DNA from: Branchiostoma floridae
Lineage: Eukaryota > Chordata > Leptocardii > Amphioxiformes > Branchiostomatidae
Reading direction: 5' to 3'
Assembly (NCBI RefSeq): GCF_000003815.2
Contig: NC_049996.1
Span: 15,358,828 to 15,422,827 of the forward strand
DNA length: 64,000 nt
Shown here piece after piece: positions 37,401 to 49,400 of this stretch. The translations under genes were made by a program, and so were the position numbers. Under the pieces are notes generated by a model. It saw only the letters and a program-made list of their open reading frames with translations, ran no database searches and was not told where the DNA came from. Each line of letters starts with the position of its first letter. The stretch's first letter is position 1.

Positions 37401-40400
37401 ACTTGTGCCAGGCGGGCCAATCACTCCGGGTGCGCCGACAGGGCCAGGAAACCCCCTGGGGCCCCCTGCTGACCCCTTCTGCCCGGTTAACCCAGGTGGA
37501 CCCGGCTGCCCGGGTGTACCCGGGACCCCAGGCGACCCGGGTTCTCCAGCTGGGCCTGGGTCACCCTTCTCCCCCACGATAGGCAGGCTCACCCCGCCCT
37601 CCGTACCGGTGCACCGGATCTTACAGGTGGGCTGCGGTCCCGTGCTCTGTGTGGGCGGAACTGCAGGCTTATCGTCGTCAAACAGGAACCCCAACGTTAA
37701 CGGAAATGTCCAGAGCAAGAGAATGCACGTCTTCAAATCCATTGTACACTGAGAATGTCACCCTTGCAGCTTGACAATGTCTTGTTTCTGTGAAGCTTTT
37801 CTGTGAAGCTGAGCCACACTGAAAATGTTTGCCATATACTGAGAATGTCACCCTTGCAGCTTGTGTTGTCTCTGTGAGGCTTTATCTCTCAGAGTGCAGG
37901 AAATTTCTCAAAGTCCTGTGGCAGGCAGACCGTAGAACCCTGAGGCAGAGAGATGGACATAGAATAATTACCATTCCTCACTGGTACAAGACGTTGACAA
38001 CTTTAACATGCATAGCAGCACTAATCAACCATTCCTTGTTGGTACAATTGTGACAGCTTTCAAGACATGGGAGGGGTGATAAATGAGTTTGCGCCTCACC
38101 AAAAGGTAATAAGTAATCTCCAAGCAGATCCTACGGTAGCACAAGATAGTATCAAAAGCTGCCAGAGGAGTGAAGCTGGCCTAGGAGTGTGTTTGGCTAC
38201 CACTGATGACTCCTTTTGGCCAGCTGTAGTCTCCTTAGCCTGCTTTGATACTATCTTATGCCACTGGTAAATCTGCCTTGAGATTAATGATAAGGTACAA
38301 AACTTAAACTTCAGTGCATAATTATTAAGTAGAAAGCCTTTGATGAATGTCTACCAATTTTCAAATCTTTGTACCCCATTTTGCAGGTGACACCCAGTAA
38401 TGTTAGGTGAGTAAGACTGCAAACTGTGACCTTACATTTTGGGTCAGTTTTGCTCTGCTGAAAGTCAGATACCCACTTCTTTCTAGTTCAAATACAAAGG
38501 GAATCCTCATTAAACATTTTGACAATGTCTTCAAAGATTTGATGGCATGAGGAACTCGACTCACACAGCTCTGATCACAGATCATTGATCATGATGATTT
38601 GAAATCAGGTGGATATTGATTAACGACCTCATTACATGATTTTGCCACAAAATTTTAGTTCTATCTGCACCTTATTTCTGGGTGAGACCAAGAACTTATT
38701 GATCACCCCTTGTAACAGCACCAAGCAACATGCCACATATACATATTTTGCACTGGACACTTTCTGCTGCAGAAAACATAAATTTATTGTACAACAATTG
38801 TACAAGGTACCAAGCATAGCATCTACTGAGACTAATCTACTTAATACAAGAGTGCATAATATATAGTATGGGATGAAAATGGTCTTTTACAATCATTGGA
38901 GGCATTTGTAGCATCTAGACATTCTTTGATATATTTTCCTAAGTATACCGTGCAGGGGTTGTCGCATACTTATAGCTCAAGAAAACTGTAACTGTTGTGC
39001 TAAACATTGTATAAAACATTTTATCGAAAGAAAAGAGTTGTTTCTTGAATACATACCATCCAAAATGTCAGTTGCAATGGGAGAACTGGTCTTCACCCAG
39101 TGACACTTATGTCGGGGCCATGTGGGGGATAATCAGATCCTTTCCTCTGTTTGAGGGTGGGTAAGGGGTTTGGAGAGCCCTGCTATGGATGTTTTATTCA
39201 CATCATTCTAGTGAGTACCTCCTGTGTTTAGTATGTGTATTGAAGCCTAGTGCTGACTATGATGATTGAGAAAAATAGTCTGGTTAAATGTTGTGTTTGT
39301 AGACATACATGTACATTTGTACTACCATATCATAACCATAGAACTCAATAAAAGCAATTTGATAAGTTTTTCAAAGAAACTGGATGTATGTAAGTCAAGT
39401 AAGTCAAGGATGTATGCAATTGAATACATGGTAAAATCAAGAAGGTTATTATTTATTAACCTCCTTGGTAAGAAACTGGCATCCAAAACTGAATTCGATA
39501 GGGAAAATTTTTTAATGCCTTGACTCCCTTGAAAAGGACCCTTGTGTTGTATAGTCCCAAATCAATTCAATATGCGACAAGATTGACCATTGCCTTCCTC
39601 TCTTAAACATTAATATTATGATTTGATTGTGACTACAGTGAACAACCCTCAAGGAAAAACAAAATTAACAAAACTAGAGGTCTGTAGTTCCAAAAACCCT
39701 GAAGAAAAAAATAAGACATCATGTTATGTCAATGAAGGTTAGACAATGTCAGCTAATAAGATACGCCGAAAAGCAGTTACTCAAGCAACTGGATATGATT
39801 TTGGAAACGGTCAGCCATTCGGTGTTTTTACTTAAGACATCATGTTCCTTGGTAAACCCCAACACATCCCTAGCAAGTGCAGACCTGCTTTTCTTCCTGA
39901 CAGCCGGCGTGTTTACTGACCAACTGTAATAAACACAAGATATGGCAACAATCCGAGGCATCTGTTACGTTAGACAACACAAACAACTCTGCAACTGTTA
40001 CCGCAACGATTTTACCAGAAAAAATGTAAACTCTCTTTAGAAATATCACAACTTTTTCACAAGAAAACCTCCTTTTTTCAATTGAAAGTCTCTTAGAAAT
40101 AGTTCTGCTGACAATCTTCAGTGACATTTAGAACTTTAAACTTCCTACGTTACACCAAAATTTGTTCCAGACAACCAGTGTAGTACAACCATCCTGTGGA
40201 GCTGCTTAAATTTTTATTTTCTGCATTTGTGGGGAAGTCTAGGGGCCATAGGTGGGATTCCAAGGCAGACCCTATCTTTACTGTGAGTTTAAGACCATGG
40301 TGCACTCAATGTATCTAAATCAAATCAGGCATGCCTTTTTCTGTTAGACCTATTGAGCTATTTTAATTCACCATTAATCATATATATCGTTGTATAATAC

Positions 40401-43400
40401 CTAAAGATAGCACAAAGAAATGATTCTTGTCAATATAATGGTTCAAAGACTACCACTACCATTTAGACTCTTATTTTAGGAAAGAAGACCTATTTTGCAT
40501 TACTCTGTCGGTTGGAAACCAGATACTAGGAAACTTCTAATTGAAATTTGCTCTGTGGGTTAAAGTTTCAAGTTTTGTATCCTGACATTTTGATCTCTGG
40601 GTTAATATTCTTATTAAGATTCGGATGTTAGAATAGATAGATGAAGTACACATTGCAATATTTAAGTATAGCAAAGGTGACAACAAAGAAATATGTCATT
40701 AGAATTTTTTAAAGGAGATTTGTCATGCCATTCCTCACAAAAATGCTTCACACCACATACCAGTAAACAAATCAAGATAACTTTAGCGTTGTGCAGTTTC
40801 GGCTGCATGTCTGGCTTGCAAAAGCATGTTATGGCTTAAGGCCTTACCAATTGTATACATCGCTTATCAGCACTGTTGAAATAAAGATCATAATTTAGCT
40901 TTATTTCTCTTGTAATGTTGTATTGTTTCAAGTTTAAACTACAGCAGTTTTTCTCATCTAAATTAGAGAATTTATGTGACATGTAAACATGTCATTATCA
41001 CCTAGTCTTTCAGGTGCTGGGATAAAATCTCTGCAGTTTCTATAAAACTACAATCAAGAAAAGTTTGGACTATCCTCCAGCAGCTATTCATTGCAAAAGG
41101 CATGTGGTTAAAATTTAAAAGTACTGCAGCTCACCATGGCTACAAAGTTTGCCCCCCTCCCACTGTGACACCAAGTGTAGTGCCTCTGAATAAGGACCCC
41201 CTTGCCCTTAATTCACTGCGAAGTCAAAATCACGTCTGTGGAAATGTGAATTGGTTTAAAGTAACTGTTGCCAGGCCTTGCCATATGACCCGTCAAAGGC
41301 TAAAAGTACTGTCTTTACGTCTGCACACACATCTACGAATGTTCTAGATGTGGTGAGTTATGGGGACCTGTGTTGCATTATGCTTCTTTGTCTCTTATTG
41401 TCACCAGGTTTTTCTGGTTACAGTAGCAGGTTATCAGGTGTAGTGAGCATTGGGCTCAGAACCAATAAGTCCCTAGTTCAATACTTGTGCCCTTGGGAAA
41501 GGCTCCCACTCTGTCTCAGAGTGAAAACAGGTATCTGATTTGGGGTGGGGAGGTAAAAGGCAGGAGAAGGAGAGGGCTCTGTCTTGCCCTTCCAATAATG
41601 TACCCTAGACACACTGTCTATTCAGGAAGCTATGTATGCCACATGGCTGCCTCATCATATACTATTAGATGTTTCATGCCCGGCTGGGTGTCAGCCTTTT
41701 TAGCTTTACTCTGCTCTCTCTGTCTCTTTCCTACATGTAGTTACGTAAGCGGAACAAAGCTACATGTATACGAAGGCAGGCACCCAGGCTATGTTTCCTA
41801 GCTGCAAGAGACTTGTATTATATTGTATTATCATGGTTACATTCTGTGTTCTTTGTCTAAATACAGTTACAAGTCATTGGACAGATATTTAAGTTAAAGA
41901 TGAGATGCCAAAACTACATTGTGTAATATTAGACTGTAAGTTTTGTTATTTGTACATTGCCATACATTGTCACTGATGCAATTGTTGCACAATAGATCCA
42001 TCCATCAATCCATCCATTCCTAATCATAATCATAATCAATGCTTGTGTTGCTGCAGCTTGCCCTGGAGGAGGAGGAGGTGTGGAGACGGGTGCTGGCCTG
42101 GGCCAAGTACCAGGCTAAGGTGGAGAGCTCCCCGCAGAGATGGAGCCCTGAGGAGAAGGCTCGGGTGTGCCAGGTAGGTTCACTTTCTACAGGTGTGCCA
42201 GGTAGGTTCACTTTCTACAGGTGTGTGGCAGGTAGGGTCACTTTCTACAGGTGTGTGGCAGGTAGGGCCACTTTCTACAGGTGTGTGGCAGGTAGGTTCA
42301 CTTTCTACAGGTGTGTGGCAGGTAGGGTCACTTTCTACAGGTGTGTGGCAGGTAGGGCCACTTTCTACAGGTGTGTGGCAGGTAGGTTCACTTTCTACAG
42401 GTGTGTGGCAGGTAGGGTCACTTTCTACAGGTGTGTGGCAGGTAGGGCCACTTTCTACAGGTGTGTGGCAGGTAGGGTCACTTTCTACAGTTGTGTGGCA
42501 GGTAGGGCCACTTTCTACAGGTGTGTGGCAGGTAGGGCCACTTTCTACAGGTGTGTGGCAGGTAGGGCCACTTTCTACAGGTGTGAGGCAGGTAGGGTCA
42601 CTTTCTACAGGTGTGTGGCAGGTAGGGTTACTTTCTACAGTTGTGTGGCAGGTAGGGCCACTTTCTACAGTTGTGTGGCAGGTAGGGCCACTTTCTACAG
42701 GTGTGTGGCAGGTAGGGTCACTTTCTACAGGTGTGTGGCAGGTAGGGCCACTTTCTACAGGTGTGAGGCAGGTAGGGTCACTTTCTACAGGTGTGTGGCA
42801 GGTAGGGTCACTTTCTACAGTTGTGTGGCAGGTAGGGCCACTTTCTACAGGTGTGTGGCAGGTAGGGCCACTTTCTATAGGTGTGAGGCAGGTAGGGTCA
42901 CTTTCTACAGGTGTGTGGCAGGTAGGGCCACTTTCTACAGGTGTGAGGCAGGAAGGGTCACTTTCTACAGGTGTGTGGCAGGTAGGGCCACTTTCTACAG
43001 GTGTGAGGCAGGAAGGGTCACTTTCTACAGGTGTGTGGCAGGTAGGGCCAATTTTTACAGGTGTGTGGCAGGTAGGGTCACTTTCTACAGGTGTGTGGCA
43101 GGTAGGGCCAAGTACCAGGCTAAGGTGGAGAACTCCCCTCAGAGATGGAGCCCTGAGGAGAAGGCTCGGGTGTGCCAGGTATGGTTCACTTTCTACAGGT
43201 TTCTCCAGGTTGCGGGAAAGCAGAAATGCCCACTTGCACACTTACACACTTACACTTACTTAGGGAGTGAGTGACACTTACAAACACAACCACATTTTGC
43301 TTGGTGCAACATGGCTGAAAAAAAACACTAGTGCCAGGTACAGTCACTTTCCACAGGCTTCTCCAGTTGTCACCACGAGGGGGATGACAGCAAATTTTCC

Positions 43401-46400
43401 CTAGCTTTTCCTTTGTAAAGTCAGAAGAGTAACGACTTTGTATACATTGCACCAAACTATAGCATGATAGAAGGCACACAGATATTACTTAATGACAGTA
43501 ATCTCAGTTCTATGCACCTCCTTACTTCTTACTATGTTAGACATTCATCAGAAAGATAGATGACAAATAACCTTTGTGTCTGTTTCTTTCAGCACCTGTC
43601 TGGAGTGATAGAACATGTGAAACTGCTGCTGATAGACAGTAAGGTGTTTGCTGAAGAGGTGGAGCCCACTGGAGCTGTGCCCATGGAGCTATCACTGGAG
43701 AGGTAAACAAATAATTCAAAACCTAATAAAAGAGTATCTTCATTTTTCTGGTCTGTCTGCACTGTACCAGACACATGAATAAGTAAACTATATAAATTAT
43801 GTGTTCACACTGCTTTGACTTTGTTGCACTTTTGACAGCCCAGAAAGACCTTCCAGGGTACTGAGAACATTTGGTTTAGGTAGACAGGTGTGGTCACTTA
43901 TTACTATTAGACAAGATTCTTTTAAGAATGCTTGCTGTGTCATCAAAAAGTGGTCACATTTCCAAGGTCATCTTTATGTGGAGGTGGGTACTTGTACGGG
44001 TCTTTCTGAGTCAAATGCTGAGTGCTTAGGCAAGAAAGCAGCATGTACCCTTTGCTATGATGTACCCCACTCAATAGATAAAGGTTCCAACCATCCATGA
44101 CTCGGTGGGGATCAAACTCATGACCTACCCAACACTCTCCAGGGCTCGAAATTCATTTTGGGGATTAGGTGCACTGGTGCACCCAGCTTAAAAAATTGGG
44201 TGCACCAAAAACATTTTGGGTGCACCACTTAAATTTCAGTAATAACCTTATAATAAAACTTGGTTACAAGCTATCAAATCCTTAAACAAGTACCATGACA
44301 GACATTTTATTCTCTTTCTAACACTTAGAATATGATGCATACTAGTATACTTTGATATCTTTACATACATAAACCTAAGAAAATATTTGGGTGCACCCTG
44401 TGCACCCACAGAAAATAATTGGGTGCACAGCTCCAATTTTGTGTGCACCTAGTATTTCAAGCCCTGGCTCTCCAATACAAGTCAATAACAACAGGATTGT
44501 GATGCTTTGTCCCCAGGTATCGCATTGCAGCTGTACCCACAGGACTGAAGAACAGCAGAGACAGGAGGCTGACCCCCAGAGTCTCCCACAAACTCTTCAA
44601 AGGGACAGACATCCTGAGCAGGGAGAGACTGCCTCTACAGAGGGTACTCAACCAATGGTAAGGACCTGCCTCTGTAGAGCCTTTTGATGTAATGTGTTAT
44701 CTACAGTTTTGACCATGTTGGTGTCCCCATTAGCATTGGACAGACATTCTGAGCAGGGAGAGACTGCCTCTGCAAAGGGTACTCAACCAATGGTAAGGAC
44801 CTGCCTCTGTAGAGCCTTCATGTAATGTGTTATCTACAGTTTTGACCATGTTGGTGTCCCCATTAGCATTGGACAGACATTCTGAGCAGGGAGAGACTGC
44901 CTCTACAAAGGGTACTCAACCAGTGGTAAGGTCCTGCCTCTAAAGAGTCTTTTCATGTGATGTTCTGTCTACAATGTCAGCCATGTTGGTGTCCCTATTG
45001 GCATTTTATTATATCATAGCTGAAACATGTTTGGATGGACATTCTGATCAGGGACAGACTGCCTCTACAAAGGGTACTCAACCTATGGTAAGGTCCTGCA
45101 TCTAAAGAGCCTTTTAATGTAATGTGGTGTCTGCTTTGTCGACCATGTTGGTGTCCCCATTAGCATTTCATTATATCATAGCTGAAACATTTTTGGACGC
45201 ACATTCTGATCAGGGACAGACTGCTTCTGCAAAGGGTACTCAACCAGTGGTAAGGTCCTGCCTCTATGGAGCATTGTAAAATGTGACCTGCACTGTGTTG
45301 GCCATGTTGGTGTCCCTTAAAGTCATAGCTGAAACATATTTGAACAGACATTCTGAGCAGGGAGAGACTGCCTCTACAAAGGGTACTCAACCAATGGTAA
45401 GGGCCTGCCTCTGTAGAGCCTTGTCAAATTCAAATGATGTAACCATGTTGGTCTCCCTATTAGCAATATATATCTGAACCATTTGGAGCTATCAAGCAGC
45501 TTTCTGTAAAACTGTATAAAAAGTTTGATCAATAGCATTATGCAGTGTTGTAAGCAGTAAGATTGTTTCCCAAGCTCTTAAGGTAGACAAGCCAGAAGTT
45601 AATAATTGCTAATCAGGTACAAAGGAAAATTTAGAAAGAAGAGGAAAAGTAGACCACACAACCTTGGTATACCTCAGTATGTTAATTAGGTAATGTAATC
45701 CGAGTTGTTCTTTGAGTGTCTACCATCTTGCTCCATAGTGCAGCCCTGCTGTAATAAAGGTCCACGTTGTGACAGTTTCTGAGGGACCCCTTTGCAATCC
45801 TTGTGTACTTAACTGGTGTTATGTTTTCCCGTTGTGTTTAACCCCAGGTACGGGGACAGTAAGCAGGAGTGGAGACTGCTGTACAAGGCGTCCAGAGACG
45901 GTTACACGGCCGATGCATTCCACCAGAACTGTGACGGTTTCAGCCCCACCATTGTGCTCATCCTGGTGAGTTGGTCGTTTCACATGAGCGCCACCTAGTG
46001 ACTTTTGCTATTATTACATAAGTCTGGACTCTTATGAACATGTTTAATATGTTACTATCATGTCCTGTTGATATATCTGCCTATGTTGGTCAATTTATAT
46101 ACAACTCTTTTAAAAACGGGGAAAATATCATACTGTCCTGAAGCAGCACATAACGTTAGCCTGATTGTTAATCCTATTATCATTCGTAAAATAGATTAGT
46201 TTCTTGGAATTTTTTGGATATTAGCAACTCATGTAGTTAAACTGTTCTGTATGTATTGTATGTACAAGTTGCCACACATTGTAACCTTTACAGTTTCGTG
46301 CAATTAAGTTCTATCTTCTTCATGTATAAAAATAGAAGTACAGTATTTCTAAACAGCATTGTTATATAATTACAGTGGGTGAATATACACATCATGTACT

Positions 46401-49400
46401 GTTTTGGGTGTGCAGCTGGGTTTGGGTATATATCTCAAGAACCGCTGGATGGATTGTGATGGTTTCTGGTGGGTAGGTGGGGTGATCCCGACAGTGAAGC
46501 TTGATTTTGGGCCTCCTGGTGGTTGACTTTGGTACTACAGCAACAATTGTTTTGCATACATTTCGTCCTGGATGTGCTGTGGTGTTTAATTTTTGGTGTT
46601 GACATAAAGATCAAGTATTGTAAATTTTGGCCCCCTAGCTGTGGATCTGCTGGGTCATATTGTGTTTGTTTGTTTGTTTGTTTGTTTATTTATTCGCACA
46701 CAAGTATTACATTAAAACACAAAACGAAAACAATGGATAAAACAGGTGCAGGAGGAGGGAAAAAGCTTGTGAAGCTTATACTTAGCTCCCTCCTCCTTTA
46801 AACTAAACAAAATTGATTATGATATATAATAATAAAGTAAAGTAATACATAGAATGATATTGATACAATAAGGATAAACAAGTAATTAATGGTATGAATT
46901 AACAATGAATGATAAAGTAACGTAATATGTAGAAAATAATAATGATGCAATAAGGATAACCATGTAATTAATGGTTTGACTTAACAATAAATAATAAATC
47001 ATGTGTTAATGTGTGTCTATCCTGTCAAATATCTTAAGAACAGCATTTCTAGACAGCATTGTTAAACCTGTTTGTCCTGTACCCTGTATTGCTGTAGGGC
47101 CACAAGGGGAATGTGTGTGGGGGATTCAGTGATGTACCCTGGACAAGTAAAGCCCCCGCACAGGGGAAGTACATCGCTTCAGACAGGTAAGAGTGATGTA
47201 CAGTTTTTTACAGCAGTCAGATGTGCAAAAGTTAGGTGTGACTGGTTGCTCAGTGTATAATATGACCAACTGCTGCCGTGCCGCGTTCCTGCGAAGCTGG
47301 TGTGTTATGCGGAAGGGCAGTTGTACCGGCTATACAGATACAGATAGTTTTTGTTTTGATAGATTTTTTGTTGTTAGGGGTTGATATTCTTGGCTAATTC
47401 ATATGGCATTCCAAATGAACAAAAAAGTACCAAAATGTGCAAAATATTACACAATGATGTCCTGAACTGAACTGAACTGATGTCCTTTGACTTCTAACTC
47501 TTCTCTCTTTGACTTAACAATATGTCAATATGATAGCCTGGGTACCATCAGGATAGCTGTTTTCTCCTATGTTCGCTTCTGCTACCCGTCTGGAGACATG
47601 CACATTCACACCTTTTGGTGGTTACGTCAGTTCATGGGAGTGGGTTCTAGAGCACTCATTCGATGACAACAGGCCCTCCCGCAAGCGGACGGAGGGCCCT
47701 TCGGAAAGGCCTGTTCGAACGAGCGCTTGTACTCATACCTTAATTTGCTCATATGTAGGGACCAATCACCACCTGTTCAAAATTTGGACGATTAAAGACG
47801 TTAACATGGTTTGGGATCCCAGACAGAATGGCAGAGAAGCTATATATATAGTGTATAATGAATGTCAGAGCTAGAAGTGACTGTATACATAGAATACAAC
47901 ACGGTGTATTCTGTATCGCCCAAGGTATCAGCCTGACCGCGGGTTGGATCGCCCGACGGCCGAAGGCATATCATGCCAACCTGAGAAAACTCATGTTTAT
48001 CGCAAAAAAAGAGCAAAAACATGTCCTTGATGCACGTTGCGACAACAACTTTATTCGTCCATTCGAACAAAAGAACAGGGTAAAGGAACAGGCTTCGAAC
48101 TGGTTAACGGAACAAACTTCTATCTCACTACGAGTTCACCTGAGCTCAGCTAAATGTAAATTCATAATAACAGCTTGATTTGTTGCAACATTTGAAACAT
48201 TTGAAAGGCACGGCAGTCATAAGTTTCTACTGAATTTGAATCTGCTGGCTAGCCAATGCGCTGGAGCTCGAGGAAGAGCCGCCGAAGTTCCAGGTTCCCC
48301 CTTGGATCGTTGCTCCGGCAAAAGTTATGTGGACAGTGGGCTGCGTGGAAGGGGTCGGGAACACAGGCGATGGTGCTGGCGGTTTCTCGGCACTTCCCAT
48401 GATGATGTCATTCATTTCCTTTTGTTGCTCCTCAGTAGCACACGAGTAGTTGTTGACAGACTGGAGGTTCTTGTGCCCAGACAGCTGCACGATTCGCGTA
48501 GGGGGGAGGTCGGCGGACACGAGCGTTTGCATCATTGTCTTTCTTGCACTATGGTTGACCTTACAGCCCGACAGACCTGCTTTCTCAGCCATGGTGCGCA
48601 TGATGCTCCCGATTTTGTTCTTCCCCATCGACAAACCATACTTCAGCACCAGCTTTGCGCGCTTGGTTGATTCCAAGGTAAAAATGTGCCGTTGGATGCA
48701 TCTGCGTCATTGGTCTGCGCTTTCGGTACTCTCTGTACAAGTTGACGGGACATGGAGACGGGCGCTCCGGACATGCGTAGGCCCGTGGCCGAAATGGTCG
48801 TGAATCGGAGGTTGCACCGGTCCTGGTTTTAGTCGCCCGCTCACTGTACTCTAGTACACTCCGTCCTTGGCTGTCGGTTGTTTCTTCTATGTCCCCCCAG
48901 AGCATGGTGCAATGCTCCGCCCGGGACCGCATGCCAAACAGCATGGTGTTATTCAGCCACAGGGCGCTGATGAGGCTTTCGGGGTTGTACGGCCCAATAA
49001 GCCTCTTTTTTTCCAAGAGTTTCATTTGGGCTGCGCTCAGTGGCTCCGCACGGTTTGGCTTACTTCCCTTCCCTTCCTTCTTCAGGCTCTTCCGCTTCGC
49101 CACAAGGCATTCACGTGAATGCGCAAAACGGCGATCAGTCATGATCTCTGCTGGGTAGGCCTTCTCTTTTAGATAACGGGCAATGGACCGATGCTTGCTG
49201 GTTAAGCTGTCTGGCTCATATTCTTCGCCACTATCCTTGCGTATGCCTATGAAGAATCTTCCCAGCATCTCATCCAAGTCTTCCTCCGACATGTTCTCCG
49301 GCCTCCTCTCTTCTCCATTTGCCTCCAGGAACAACACGAAGTGACTGATTTCGGCCTCTGTCTTCCTCTTCGTGTTGAGGTTCTTCTCATTGTCAATGTA

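Noticed and set aside
36628-37752. Gly/Pro-rich, collagen-looking ORFs on the + strand
   Set aside because: Antisense shadows of the collagen exon. GGN/CCN triplets read as Gly/Pro-rich on both strands. The minus-strand frame has the signal peptide and the C1q exons.
42180-43241. 353-aa minus-strand and 356-aa + strand repeat ORFs over the 30-bp array
   Set aside because: The unit length is a multiple of three and lacks stops in several frames. Only the frame shared with exon 5 has any biological argument.
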